Assembly: GCA_031271865.1 (NCBI GenBank)
Contig: JAISUW010000066.1
Span: forward strand, 18,080 to 82,079
DNA: 64,000 nucleotides
DNA from: Oscillospiraceae bacterium
GTDB taxonomy: Bacteria > Bacillota > Clostridia > Oscillospirales > Acutalibacteraceae
Direction of reading: 5' to 3'
Part shown: positions 48,461-57,957 of the stretch, one piece after another
Position numbering within the stretch: the first letter of the stretch is position 1
How the letters are laid out: each line of letters opens with the position of its first letter
The notes under the pieces: generated by a model
Seen by the model: only the letters and a program-made list of their open reading frames with translations
The model's database searches: none
Told to the model about the DNA's origin: nothing
Translations under genes and position numbers: made by a program

Positions 48461-50167
48461 TTAAGCCGGGTATGAATCGGCAAGTTTGTAAATCATATCA
48501 ATAAGTGCGGGCAGGTTTACAGATACCGCCGCAAGCGCTGCCGTGAGATAGAGAACCGCGCGAATCTTGTAAAAGCGCGCAAGCAGTTTCTCCGCAAGCA
48601 GAACAAGCAATGCAGTATAGCTCCAACCAAAATAGAGCGAATAGAGTATCAGCCCATTTTCAGCCGTCCCCCACCCGATAAGGCAAAGGACAACAAAAGA
48701 GAAAGTAACCCATGCGCCGCACAGAACAGCAAAACGATGCCGATGACAATAAACTGCGGCGAAAACGGCAAGCGCAAGCAGTACTATGCCAAGAACGCTA
48801 TAGTTAAGCACCGGATACATTTGGTAGGTAACTGCATCATTCTTTACCACAATGCCTGCAGGCGGTTGAACGAAAACAGAGGCAACAAAGCGAAGGAATT
48901 GTTTGAGTCTGTCGGCGAAAGGAAGTGCCCCGCCGACAAAACTGCCATACCGCTGTACCAATGCGGCGGCTCTGGACAGCATTGGGACTTGCCCGAACAG
49001 AATGAAAACTCCGATAAAAGACAAACAGATTCTGCCGGCTTGGCGCAGCCAACGAAGCGGGGATTTTCCCTGCAGGATTAACGGGGAAGCCGCAAACGAT
49101 GTCAGCAAGGAACCGCCGGCCATTAGCAGCAATGCTTCTTTCTCTTTTTGCGCGTGGATACAGGCGTAGAGGAAAAGCACAAGGTACATGGTGGAGAAGA
49201 CATATTGTTCGAAAGAAAGCACATTCAGCAGCACACTATAGGAAACGGAAAACAGGCAAAGTGCCGCCGTTTTGGCGATACCCTTCACGCCGATGCAACG
49301 GACAATGGTGGCAATTGTAACAAGAACAGCGGCGATTTGCAGCGCAGCAAGCGCATAAACATAGAAATTCGGTATAAAGAACAACACTTTGGAAAGACCG
49401 AACAGAGGCAACGCAAAAGGCATGGAAAACAATCCAAATAGAATATTCCGAAAATCGTTTTCTCCGGCATTGATACTAATGAAGCTGTTTTCTCTCATAA
49501 TCGCAGGCGAATCCATCGTATACACAATGTCATACGACAAGCCTTCCCCGGAGGAACTTGTCTGGGGGGCATAGAATGCAGAGGTTTGCGTATAGGCGAA
49601 TACGGCAAAAGCTATAAAAAACAAATAACCGCAGATAAGGTATATACGTTCATATTGATCCGACTCTGAAAACCACCCTCTGCCGTACAGGATAACCTTT
49701 TTGGCAAACCAATAGAAAAATGCGGCTTCAGCAAAAACTGCCATTCCACCGGCGGCTATACTGCAAATCTTCAACAGTATATTCAGTTCGTTCAAACTGA
49801 AAACGGACAGTTGCGGGACAACGTACAACAGAGCTTCCAACCTGTCCCAAACATAAATGAAATAGTTGAGACTGTTGGCGTACCAGAGTATGACGGATAC
49901 AGCAGCCAAGAGTATCGTCTGCTTAGGCGTTATCCCTTCCAATAGCCGCTCAATTAACTGATACCGAAAGCATAAAAACAACGCCAACGCCAACGATAGA
50001 ACAGTAGCAGGCAAGACAAACCACGGACGGCCTGCAAAACCGCTTGCGGAGGGTACAGTTGTTATCGCAGCAGTGCTCACAGCAAAAAGAATACGCGCCA
50101 AAGTTCCGGCTTCGCTTCTACCGTTTCTTTCCCACAAAAAAAAGCGCCGAATGGTTTTCTTTATCAT
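48461..50167 (-). CDS. Polytopic membrane protein, GT-C glycosyltransferase candidate
   Basis: A 568-residue protein with roughly 12 membrane helices and a large first outer loop (FAYTQTSAFYAPQTSSSGEGLSYD onward). The loop after the first helices contains DRLEALLYVVPQ, and many aromatic residues lie at the membrane borders. The overall topology, a short soluble N-terminus with Arg/Lys and several long helices with Asp/Glu in the first outer loops, fits GT-C enzymes that use lipid-linked sugars, but no diagnostic motif is clear and I do not recognise the family. Pairing with a DPPR-synthase-like UbiA protein supports a pentose-transfer role. It is driven by the divergent promoter at 50258-50286. 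Confidence 0.7.
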   Translation of the reverse strand: MIKKTIRRFFLWERNGRSEAGTLARILFAVSTAAITTVPSASGFAGRPWFVLPATVLSLALALFLCFRYQLIERLLEGITPKQTILLAAVSVILWYANSLNYFIYVWDRLEALLYVVPQLSVFSLNELNILLKICSIAAGGMAVFAEAAFFYWFAKKVILYGRGWFSESDQYERIYLICGYLFFIAFAVFAYTQTSAFYAPQTSSSGEGLSYDIVYTMDSPAIMRENSFISINAGENDFRNILFGLFSMPFALPLFGLSKVLFFIPNFYVYALAALQIAAVLVTIATIVRCIGVKGIAKTAALCLFSVSYSVLLNVLSFEQYVFSTMYLVLFLYACIHAQKEKEALLLMAGGSLLTSFAASPLILQGKSPLRWLRQAGRICLSFIGVFILFGQVPMLSRAAALVQRYGSFVGGALPFADRLKQFLRFVASVFVQPPAGIVVKNDAVTYQMYPVLNYSVLGIVLLALAVFAAVYCHRHRFAVLCGAWVTFSFVVLCLIGWGTAENGLILYSLYFGWSYTALLVLLAEKLLARFYKIRAVLYLTAALAAVSVNLPALIDMIYKLADSYPA

Positions 50168-50257
50168 GCAATTCCCTCTAAATATACAAAAAATAATTCA
50201 TTTCAGTGTATTCTTACCTCCGTCACGGCAGAAAGAAACCTTCCGCCCATAATAATT

Positions 50258-50286
50258 ATTATAACAGATGCATGCGAATCTGTCAA
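50258..50286 (-). promoter_or_regulatory. Promoter of the membrane protein/UbiA operon
   Basis: Minus strand TTGACA (50281-50286), 17-bp spacer, TATAAT (50258-50263), facing away from the GH31 promoter. Confidence 0.85.
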
Positions 50287-50323
50287 GAAAAACCAAAACG
50301 CTTTCCATTCCGTACGTTTTCGC

Positions 50324-50351
50324 TTGACAAAACCGTATAAATCTGTATAAT
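50324..50351 (+). promoter_or_regulatory. Promoter of the GH31 gene
   Basis: TTGACA (50324-50329), 16-bp spacer, TATAAT (50346-50351), followed by AGTAATTG. The same TATAATAGTAATTG with 16-bp spacing occurs at 63650-63685. A 61-bp element lies in the leader at 50408. Confidence 0.9.
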
Positions 50352-50407
50352 AGTAATTGTAAAAGCGTCTGCCGACAAAGGAAAAGCGACCAGCATCACC
50401 CGATTGT

Positions 50408-50468
50408 TTTCGTCATAATGACGATTGTTCAACCATTTTGCCTGCTTTTTGTTGTGATTATGCACAAA
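50408..50468 (+). repeat. 61-bp element in the GH31 leader
   Basis: Fifth copy. The first dyad is here perfect (TCGTCATAATGACGA, 50410-50424) and the second reads TTGTGATTATGCACAA; AGAGGC follows. It sits between the promoter and the start codon of the GH31 gene. Confidence 0.9.
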
Positions 50469-50525
50469 TCAGAGGCTTTCCGCCACAATGTGATCAAATC
50501 ATCCGTCCCCGAAAGAAGGATTCCC

Positions 50526-53312
50526 ATGCCAAAAGCCAAAAAAATCCTCTGCATTCTCCTTTGCTTTGCCCTGCTGGGGACGATTACCGTCCCTGCCCTG
50601 TGTGTCTATGCTGCCGATGAAACTTTGAGCGGCGCATGGTGGGAGGAACTGTCCCCTTGCCTGCAGTGGATACTGCGCTGGATATGCTTCGGCTGGATTT
50701 GGATGTATGTGCCCGCGGTTGCGCCCGAACCATTCCCGGGTTCCATAACGGTCGGGAGTGTTCGGGTGCAGCCGCTCTCAGCAACGCTTTGCCGCATAGA
50801 GCTGAAAAGTGCGGAAGGCTTCGAAGACAGACCGAGCTTCCATATGGTGAACCGCTTGGACTGGGAAGGCTTGGACAGCACCGTCATAACGGGCGCTGCA
50901 GACACACAAATTGTTACTGATGCTTATACCGTTGTAATCCCTGCCGGCGGAACAAGTCTGAATGGAATAACCGTCCTTTCACCCGATGGCTCGATACTAT
51001 GGACATACACAGCCTTACCCCTCGGTCTGCAATACCTCCCCGACCCAATAGATACGCCGGAGGTCTGGGCCGTTTCCGACAGTCCAAGGGTCATCCCGGC
51101 AGAATGGGGCTATGCCGAGCAGCCGCTGCTCAACGGCACGAATCGGGATTACAATGGCTGGGAGAGCGATTCCGATGCACAGGATGTATTCCTCTTCCTG
51201 GCAAGAGGCGATGCCAAGCAGCTTAGGCAGGATTTTGTGGAGCTGACCGGAAGGGCTGAACTTGTCCCCCTGCAAACCCTCGGGCTTTGGCACAGCCGCT
51301 ACTGGCCGTATTCAGACAAGGATGCGCTTGCCATCATTGGCCGATATCGAGCGGAGGGCTTCCCACTGGATAATCTTGTTATAGATACGGATTGGCGCAA
51401 GAACGCCAGCACAGGCTATCAGATAAACACAAACCTCTTCCCGAACATGAAGAAATTCCTATCCGATGCACACAGTAAGAATGTGCAAGTCATCTTCAAC
51501 GACCACCCCGAGCCGCAGAAAGTCTGGGGGGAACCCGTTCATGCATTGGCAGCGGCAGATCTCCATTACCGTAATTCCAACTTGCGTTCTCTGCTGTCGA
51601 AAGGCTTGGATGCATGGTGGTTTGACCGCAACTGGTGGACGACAATCATCTCCCCTTATGACGGCATCAGCAAAGAGAGTTTCGGGATGTACCTCTACCA
51701 AGACATCACTCGCCGCTGGTATGAGGAGAGCAAAACCGGCGACTATGCACGTCGGCCGCTTATCATGGGAAACACGGACGGCATAGACAACGGCGTTTGG
51801 AGCAACCGCCCGCCCGACTTCTCCGCACACCGCTATTCTATCCAATGGACCGGGGACGACAGCCCTGCCAACTTGGAGCAGGAGGTTGCCGCTTTGGTGC
51901 GCAGCGGTGCGGTTATGTCCTTAGGTTATGTCAGTGCCGACATCGCGGGTCACACCGGCTCTAAGCCGCTGGATTCACAGTGGGTGCGTTGGTCGCAATT
52001 TGCCGCACTCTCTCCTATCTACCGCTATCACCACAGCAACCAAGCAGACGGCGACCAAGCCCCTTGGAACTTCAATGCAGCATCTGAAGCTATTGCGAGA
52101 AAGTTTGTTGCGATGCGCTACAACCTGATGCCTCTCCTCTATGCCCTTTCTAAGGAATACTATGATACCGGTCTCCCCTTGGCAAGGCGTTTGGATTATT
52201 ACTACCCGCAGTATACAGAATCTGCCGATAATACACAGTATCTCTTGGGCGACAGCATTTTGGTCGCTCCCTTAACAACGTGGCAAGATCAGGAAGCTCA
52301 ATTAATTCCGAACAGCGCCTACAGCCATAACGGGCAGCCCGGCTTGCAAGCGGTCTATTATAAGGGTCCTGAATTCAAAGGGCAGCCGATACACACAGAG
52401 ATTGTGCCGGGATTGCAAATTAATTATACCCCCGACAGCCCCGTACCCGGCATTGTTCCGACGGACGACTTTTCCGTTCGTTATACCGGAGAGCTGGTTG
52501 TCGGCGGCAGCGGTGCCGTACTCAGCGTTGCCAGTGATGACGGTGCAAGGGTCTACATCGACGGAGAATTAATTATCGACAACGCCGAGCGCGACAACGA
52601 GAACCTCCGCCGCCAGAAAGAGAGCATTTCCGCCGGCACCCATGCACTGCGCGTAGATGTTACGGAGGTCTGGGGAAACTTCGGAATCAACCTCTACGCC
52701 GCTCCTGCCCCTGCCCCCGATGCCTTGGACACACGCACCGTCTTTATCCCCGACGGCACATGGATAGATGCTTTCTCCGGGGAGAGCTACACCGGTCCGC
52801 AGACAATTGCGGTATCCCACACGATAAACACTTCTCCTATTTTCGTCCGTGCGGGGAGCATCACGCCGCTTGCAGCGAATGCTGACTGCATCGATGAAAA
52901 GCCATGGGACACCATCGCCTTGGACATCTACCCCGGCGGCGATGGCACAACGACCCTCTATGAGGATGACCAAAGCACCGTAGGCTACAAAGACGGGAAA
53001 TACCGCACCACAGCGCTCAGCACTTTTTCAAACGGCGGCACCTTAAGTGTAAACATCGCCGCCGCTGAAGGCAACTTTGCAGGTGCTTTACAGAACCGCG
53101 CTTGGAAGATTCGTGTACATATTCCCACGGGCAAGACACTCCTCTCCGCCGCCGTGGACGGCAGAACGCGACCGGGCGTCATCTATCAACAAGACATAGA
53201 AACCATGCCTTTTGCTTTCAGCGGTGCCTCCCCCGACACTGACGTTGCGGAAATCGCAATCCCCGCTGCCGATGTTGACACTGCACATTTGATTACCATA
53301 CAGCTGGGCTAA
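50526..53312 (+). CDS. Secreted glycoside hydrolase family 31 with inserted PA14 domain
   Basis: The ATG at 50526 follows GAAGGA and opens a signal peptide (MPKAKKILCILLCFALLGT, cleavage near VYAA). The 928-residue enzyme has an N-terminal beta domain, a catalytic barrel with LVIDTDWR, the nucleophile in WWFDRNWW (D367) and the acid/base in WTGDDSP (D444), then SADIAGHTG. A PA14 carbohydrate-binding domain (about 605-727, FSVRYTGELVVGG and LSVASDDGARVYIDGELI) is inserted before the last beta domain. GH31 enzymes cleave alpha-glucosides or alpha-xylosides and some alpha-GalNAc; the FDRNW motif places it with the alpha-glucosidase/xylosidase-type members acting outside the cell. Confidence 0.93.
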   Translation: MPKAKKILCILLCFALLGTITVPALCVYAADETLSGAWWEELSPCLQWILRWICFGWIWMYVPAVAPEPFPGSITVGSVRVQPLSATLCRIELKSAEGFEDRPSFHMVNRLDWEGLDSTVITGAADTQIVTDAYTVVIPAGGTSLNGITVLSPDGSILWTYTALPLGLQYLPDPIDTPEVWAVSDSPRVIPAEWGYAEQPLLNGTNRDYNGWESDSDAQDVFLFLARGDAKQLRQDFVELTGRAELVPLQTLGLWHSRYWPYSDKDALAIIGRYRAEGFPLDNLVIDTDWRKNASTGYQINTNLFPNMKKFLSDAHSKNVQVIFNDHPEPQKVWGEPVHALAAADLHYRNSNLRSLLSKGLDAWWFDRNWWTTIISPYDGISKESFGMYLYQDITRRWYEESKTGDYARRPLIMGNTDGIDNGVWSNRPPDFSAHRYSIQWTGDDSPANLEQEVAALVRSGAVMSLGYVSADIAGHTGSKPLDSQWVRWSQFAALSPIYRYHHSNQADGDQAPWNFNAASEAIARKFVAMRYNLMPLLYALSKEYYDTGLPLARRLDYYYPQYTESADNTQYLLGDSILVAPLTTWQDQEAQLIPNSAYSHNGQPGLQAVYYKGPEFKGQPIHTEIVPGLQINYTPDSPVPGIVPTDDFSVRYTGELVVGGSGAVLSVASDDGARVYIDGELIIDNAERDNENLRRQKESISAGTHALRVDVTEVWGNFGINLYAAPAPAPDALDTRTVFIPDGTWIDAFSGESYTGPQTIAVSHTINTSPIFVRAGSITPLAANADCIDEKPWDTIALDIYPGGDGTTTLYEDDQSTVGYKDGKYRTTALSTFSNGGTLSVNIAAAEGNFAGALQNRAWKIRVHIPTGKTLLSAAVDGRTRPGVIYQQDIETMPFAFSGASPDTDVAEIAIPAADVDTAHLITIQLG

Positions 53313-53414
53313 GCCGCCGTTCTCCTCCCTTCTCTGTATGAAACCGAATGGAGAGGGAAAGCTAATCAGGAATGCAACCATACTTCTTGATTAGAAATAT
53401 GCGAGGACAAAACG

Positions 53415-54806
53415 GTGAAGCTACAAAAAACAATCAAAAGCAGGAGCCGCCGAGCGGCAATCCTTTGGTTGCCGGTCGTCACGGTGCTTCTGGCTTCCTG
53501 CGGCACCAAAACGGAAAGCCCAATCCCAACTACACAGCTTACAGAGACGGAACCCGAGCAAACCCTTTCCATTCGCATTGCCCAACCGGATAGGGAGCAG
53601 CGATTGGTCTGGGCTGATTTGGGAGCCGACTACCAGACACTGACCGGTATTCCCGTAGAGACAGCGGTACGGGAATCAGGTGCCTCCTTCTCCGAACCGA
53701 ATACGCCGACTGTCATTCTTTTCCGGGACATCCGAGAGATTCCGAATCTGGCTGAAACAGCATACAATCTGGCGGAAACCGCTGTATTCAACGCACTGGC
53801 AGATAGCTCCACAGCTTTGCGCGTTGGCGGTAAAGCGGCGGCTGTTCCCCTCGACTGCGATGTCTATGGTTTGCTGGTAAATAAGAACGCTCTATTGGCC
53901 TATACTGCTCTCTCGAACAGAGTTGCCTCTATCAACGCCGCGGAAGACATCAAAAGCTTCGCGGACCTGAAAGAACTGGTTCAGGAACTGACAAAACACA
54001 AATCGGAGCTACAAATTAAAGGCGCTTTTGCCGCACCGAGCCTCAAAGCCGATGGAAAAACGTGGCTGACCCATGCACTCTCGCTTCCGATCAGCGCGGA
54101 ATTCCGCAGTGACAATGTCAGCGTGACGGGAGGCGCCACAACCTCTATTACTTTTCGCAACGGCGGCGCTTACTTGAATCTGCTCTCTCTTGCAGCGGAA
54201 AACGGCACGGCAAAAGCAGAGGCTTTGCAGACACGGACAGACACGGCGGCAATCCAAGACTTTGCCTACGGCAATGCGGTATTCCTGCCGGGCACAACGG
54301 CGGATTGGCCCGCGTTGGATGCTGTCAAAGACCGCACAGTCACGAATGACAGCATCGCATTTATACCGCTGTATATGGGTTTGCCGGAAGAGACGGACGG
54401 CGGCGTTGCCGTAGAAGGAAAACTCTGGGCGGCTATCTCCGCAACTGCCACAGAGGCGGAACAAAAAGCCGCAGTTGACTTTTTATCATGGCTCACAAGC
54501 TCTGAACGGGGAACGGACTTCCTTTTGCGTTCGCTGCAACTGTGGCCGCCGTATACCACGCTCCCGCAGGCATCCTTGCAGACCAACCCTATTACAACAG
54601 CTTCCTATGCATTCTTGACCGATGGGACGCACAGCAATCGCTTGAGTTTTGTCGCGCTTCTCCCGGAAGGCAGCTTCCCTGCTGCCGCAGGAAAAGCCTT
54701 CGCCGCCTATACCACCGGCAAGACAACGGAGGATACGGCACGCCAAGCCATTGTGATAGCGTGGAAAGCGGCTTACCTGCCGGAAACAACCGATACAGCA
54801 GGGTAA
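53415..54806 (+). CDS. Extracellular solute-binding lipoprotein (family 1-like)
   Basis: A 463-residue lipoprotein with GTG start after GAGGACA. The signal ends in the lipobox LLASC. The mature part resembles sugar-type ABC solute-binding proteins: LSIRIAQPDREQRLVW at the start, FRDIREIPNL, AAAVPLDCDVYGLLVNKNAL (the hinge strand AVPxxxDxxGLxYNKxLL) and AAVDFLSWLTSSERGTDFL near the end. It follows GH31 after 102 bp and may bind its products, but no permease or ATPase genes are adjacent, so it is an orphan binding protein. Confidence 0.8.
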   Translation: MKLQKTIKSRSRRAAILWLPVVTVLLASCGTKTESPIPTTQLTETEPEQTLSIRIAQPDREQRLVWADLGADYQTLTGIPVETAVRESGASFSEPNTPTVILFRDIREIPNLAETAYNLAETAVFNALADSSTALRVGGKAAAVPLDCDVYGLLVNKNALLAYTALSNRVASINAAEDIKSFADLKELVQELTKHKSELQIKGAFAAPSLKADGKTWLTHALSLPISAEFRSDNVSVTGGATTSITFRNGGAYLNLLSLAAENGTAKAEALQTRTDTAAIQDFAYGNAVFLPGTTADWPALDAVKDRTVTNDSIAFIPLYMGLPEETDGGVAVEGKLWAAISATATEAEQKAAVDFLSWLTSSERGTDFLLRSLQLWPPYTTLPQASLQTNPITTASYAFLTDGTHSNRLSFVALLPEGSFPAAAGKAFAAYTTGKTTEDTARQAIVIAWKAAYLPETTDTAG

Positions 54807-54823
54807 AGAATACCGAAAACCTA

Positions 54824-54849
54824 CAAGGGCACACATTCGTGTGCCCTTG
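54824..54849. terminator. Bidirectional terminator between SBP and upp
   Basis: Perfect 11-bp stem CAAGGGCACAC/GTGTGCCCTTG with a 4-nt loop, TGTGTTTC on one side and GGTTTTC on the other. Confidence 0.8.
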
Positions 54850-54867
54850 TGTTTCAGCGTACAAACC

Positions 54868-55575
54868 TCACATCGTTCCGAAAATGCGGTCGCCGGCATC
54901 GCCCAAACCCGGAAGAATGTACCCCACCTCATTGAGCTTTTCGTCCACACAGCCGCAGTAGAGCTGCACATCCGGATGGGCATGGTGCAAGGCAGTAATG
55001 CCTTCCGGCGCGGCTATGATGGATACAAACTTGATGTTGCGTGCTCCATACTCCTTGAGAAAATCAACAGCCTGTACAGCAGAGCCGCCGGTAGCTAACA
55101 TTGGGTCAAGGACGATTACCAAGCGCTTATCAATGTGTTCCGGTAACTTGCAATAGTAGGCATGCGGCTTGAGCGTATCATGGTCACGGTACAGACCAAT
55201 ATGCCCGACTTTTGCAGAGGGTACAAGGTTCAACACGCCGGACACCATCCCTAAGCCGGCTCTGAGAATCGGTACGAGTGCCAGCTTGGGACCTGCTATC
55301 TTTTTCGTGATAGCCTTACACATCGGCGTGGTAATCTCCACGTCCTCCAGCGGCAAATCGCGCAGGACCTCATAGCACATGAGCATTGCTATTTCATCCA
55401 CCAGTTCGCGGAACTGCTTAGTTCCCGTCCGCTCGTCGCGAAGGATTGTCAGTTTGTGCTGTATCAATGGGTGTGTGAGTACTATCGGTTTCAACGGCTC
55501 TCCCGGCGCGGTCGTTCCTGTCGGTTCCGGTCGGTAGAGCATTTCAGCATCGGTGAGGGGAGCTTGCGCTTCCAT
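54868..55575 (-). CDS. upp: Uracil phosphoribosyltransferase
   Basis: A 235-residue type I PRTase converting uracil and PRPP to UMP. The start at 55575 follows AAAGGAG. The enzyme region begins [21 protein letters not shown] and has [39 protein letters not shown] (the PRPP loop) and [27 protein letters not shown] roughly 27-residue N-terminal extension ([13 protein letters not shown]...) is absent from typical 208-residue Upp proteins. It lies 46 bp after uraA, forming a uracil salvage operon. Confidence 0.96.
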   Translation of the reverse strand: MEAQAPLTDAEMLYRPEPTGTTAPGEPLKPIVLTHPLIQHKLTILRDERTGTKQFRELVDEIAMLMCYEVLRDLPLEDVEITTPMCKAITKKIAGPKLALVPILRAGLGMVSGVLNLVPSAKVGHIGLYRDHDTLKPHAYYCKLPEHIDKRLVIVLDPMLATGGSAVQAVDFLKEYGARNIKFVSIIAAPEGITALHHAHPDVQLYCGCVDEKLNEVGYILPGLGDAGDRIFGTM

Positions 55576-55621
55576 GCGTTTCAACTCCTTTCTGGGGGCA
55601 AAAAATGGAGCAATGCTCCAT

Positions 55622-57004
55622 CTATGCGGCATTGCTGCTATCTTCCGCATTTTCCTCATTTTTCTCCCCGAAAGAGAGCAAGAGGTTCAAAACGATTCCT
55701 GCGACGGCAGCCGTAGCGATAGCCGGCAGATTCGCACCGAAGAAAGGAATCGTGCCGCCGCTGATAATGCATCCGCCGACCCCGAGGATAAGGATGACCG
55801 CGATGACGGCAAGGTTCTTAGAGGAGAACATATTTGTCTTTTTTTCGATCATAATCGCGACACCTTGGGCGGCAATCACACCGAAGAGGTATATGCCCAT
55901 ACCGCCGATGACGCAAGCGGGGATGGAGTTCACAGCAGCGGAGAGTGTTCCTGAGAAAGAGATGAGCATAGTCAACCCGGCGGCAACCAGAAGCACCGGA
56001 ATGGAGAAGTTATGGGTAATGGCCATGGTGGAAAGGTTTTCACCGTAGTTGGTACCTGCGGGACCGCCGATAAAGCCGGCGATGATGTCGCCGATACCAT
56101 CACCGACGAGGTTCAACCCGAGCTTATCTGCGATGTTGTATTTGCCCTCCAAGCCGCGTTTCTTCGCAAGGTCATTTACGTATATATCCAATTGGAAGAG
56201 GTGCGCCGTACTCTCCGGAATGGTGGCGATGGCAATGGGCATGATGGCAAGCACGGCTGCAGCGTTCGGTTTCGGCAGGGAGAAGTGCGGGAGGGCAATG
56301 ACGCTTGCTTCCGTAATAGCGTGGAAGTCAATGAGCTGCGCCGCACCTGTAGCCGTCACTATAGCGGCGGCGGCATAGCCTGTGATAACCCCAAAGAATA
56401 TCGGCAATTGCGAAAGGACACCCTTGAGATAAACGGAAAAGAAGATGGTCGCTATAAGTGTAAACAGCGCAACCCCCACGGACCATTTCGCGTCCGCAGA
56501 GGCGGTAAGGGACAAGTCCATATTGGAGAAAGAGTTGTTGAGTGCCGACCCGGCTAAGGAGAGTCCGATGATAATCGCGACCGGACCGGTGACGGTAGCG
56601 GGGAGAATCTTGTCAATCAGTTTGCGGCCGAACTTCATGATAATCAGCCCTGCGGCGATGGACACAAGACCGCTGAGGACGATACCGAACTGTGCCTCAC
56701 GGATAGCAGTGAGTTTGTCGGCGCCCTCTGCCATACGGGTGGTCATCAGTGACCCAATCGCAGCCAAGTACGAGAAGCTGGAACCGTAGAAGAGCGGAAT
56801 CTGCCGGCCCGTGACGAAGATGAAACAAATGGTGGCAAAGCCGGAGGCAAAGATGGTGGTCGCGATGTCAAATCCGGTGAGGATAGCGACCAGCACGGTC
56901 GCCGGGAACATGACGAGAATCTGTTGGACGGCAAAGATGAGGAGTTTTCCAAGCGGCGGTCGTTCATCAGGCAGGAAGCTGTACTGTTTTTGGTCGGTTG
57001 GCAT
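55622..57004 (-). CDS. uraA: Uracil/xanthine permease (NCS2 family)
   Basis: A 460-residue, 14-helix NCS2 transporter. It opens [30 protein letters not shown], typical of UraA, and has the family loop [21 protein letters not shown] and [18 protein letters not shown] (with the substrate-binding Glu). It imports uracil by proton symport. AAAGGGGG precedes the ATG. The 95-nt leader contains a GTCTGCC/GGCAGAC hairpin but no PyrR-binding consensus that I can see. Confidence 0.95.
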   Translation of the reverse strand: MPTDQKQYSFLPDERPPLGKLLIFAVQQILVMFPATVLVAILTGFDIATTIFASGFATICFIFVTGRQIPLFYGSSFSYLAAIGSLMTTRMAEGADKLTAIREAQFGIVLSGLVSIAAGLIIMKFGRKLIDKILPATVTGPVAIIIGLSLAGSALNNSFSNMDLSLTASADAKWSVGVALFTLIATIFFSVYLKGVLSQLPIFFGVITGYAAAAIVTATGAAQLIDFHAITEASVIALPHFSLPKPNAAAVLAIMPIAIATIPESTAHLFQLDIYVNDLAKKRGLEGKYNIADKLGLNLVGDGIGDIIAGFIGGPAGTNYGENLSTMAITHNFSIPVLLVAAGLTMLISFSGTLSAAVNSIPACVIGGMGIYLFGVIAAQGVAIMIEKKTNMFSSKNLAVIAVILILGVGGCIISGGTIPFFGANLPAIATAAVAGIVLNLLLSFGEKNEENAEDSSNAA

Positions 57005-57106
57005 TTGGTTTTCCCCCTTTATTGTTAGTCTGCCGGTGGGCAGACCGTTGTCCGTGGTTTGCCGGGCTTCAAACAGGGATTTTTTTCTCTTCTTTTTTGC
57101 AGATAG

Positions 57107-57135
57107 ATTATAGCATATTTGGTTCGGAAATGCAA
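57107..57135 (-). promoter_or_regulatory. Promoter of the uraA-upp operon
   Basis: Minus strand TTGCAT (57130-57135), 17-bp spacer ending TGC, TATAAT (57107-57112). Confidence 0.8.
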
Positions 57136-57164
57136 TTGTTTTTCCGGTATTTGTGAAAGTTTTT

Positions 57165-57203
57165 CAGAAAACAGCGCGCCGCCCGGGGTTTCCCGGGCGG
57201 CGG
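57165..57203 (-). terminator. Terminator of the CotF-like genes
   Basis: An 11-bp GC-only stem (CGCCGCCCGGG with its complement, 57177-57202) followed on the minus strand by GCTGTTTTC. Confidence 0.85.
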
Positions 57204-57264
57204 CTTGGAGGTGAGGATGAAGATGAATACGGTGAAAGCGTTTGGAGGAGGGCTTTAGAGAGGA

Positions 57265-57558
57265 TTACATTGTAAGGCTCTGTGCGATGCCCTCAAATTT
57301 CTGACGGGTCTGGTCAATCTGCTTTTGTTCTGCTGACTTAGGTTCATACCAGCCGCGTTTGTGCATTTCGCCGAAAATCGTCGACTGCATGGACTGGGAG
57401 TCCCGGAGAAGATTCAGCATCTCTCCCTTGAGCTGCTGGTTCATGCATTCGGCGGCAAAGGTGTTGTAGTTGCCGGAAATCTGCTTCTGGGCAGAGAGCA
57501 TATCGGTCAGGATTTCTTGGTCTTGGAGACCCTTCGCGGGTTGTTTTTGCTGCGCCAT
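57265..57558 (-). CDS. CotF-like spore coat protein
   Basis: A 97-residue helical protein. QDQEILTDMLSAQKQISGNY, AAECMNQQLKGEMLNLLRDSQ and FGEMHKRGWYEPK are the helices and end motif of the coat F (ferritin-like) domain. CotF-type proteins are mother-cell or envelope proteins in spore formers. The start at 57558 follows AAAGGGTG. A related 61-aa gene lies upstream in the same direction. Confidence 0.85.
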   Translation of the reverse strand: MAQQKQPAKGLQDQEILTDMLSAQKQISGNYNTFAAECMNQQLKGEMLNLLRDSQSMQSTIFGEMHKRGWYEPKSAEQKQIDQTRQKFEGIAQSLTM

Positions 57559-57613
57559 AGCGGTGACACCCTTTCGTTTCATTCAGTTGTTAGATTCGGT
57601 TGCCGAGGGGTTC

Positions 57614-57799
57614 TTAGTACAGGAAACCCATGAGCGTGTCAAAGTGCTGCTTATGGCGTTTCGCCATCTGTTCAGCCTGCGACTTGATTTGCTGGTCCTG
57701 TGCTTGCTGTGCATAGGATTGAAACTTCTTGACGAGCAGTTCCTCTGCGCCGAGTTGATCCTCAATGCCGGAGAGTTCCTTGGTGGTGAGGGAAGCCAT
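57614..57799 (-). CDS. Short coat-F-like helical protein
   Basis: A 61-residue protein with MASLTTKELSGIEDQLGAEE, LLVKKFQSYAQQAQDQQIKS and KRHKQHFDTLMGFLY; these two helices with Gln/Lys-rich faces resemble the first half of ferritin-like coat proteins. AAAGGAAG precedes the ATG. It is upstream of and probably cotranscribed with the CotF-like gene. Confidence 0.8.
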   Translation of the reverse strand: MASLTTKELSGIEDQLGAEELLVKKFQSYAQQAQDQQIKSQAEQMAKRHKQHFDTLMGFLY

Positions 57800-57887
57800 A
57801 CTTATTTCTTCCTTTCATGGTTGGTTTGGGGATTGCAAGAGTAGTTTGCCCGTAATCGCCGAATAAACCGCAGTTATATAATGGAAA

Positions 57888-57919
57888 CAAAAAAGCACCT
57901 CCCGATAGTGAGATGCTTA
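57888..57919 (-). terminator. Terminator of the AMP-binding ligase gene
   Basis: Minus strand hairpin with arms AAGCA-CTC and GAG-TGCTT followed by TTTTTTG. Confidence 0.75.
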
Positions 57920-57957
57920 TAAATGGTATTAATACTGCGCCCGGTTGCCTATACCAA

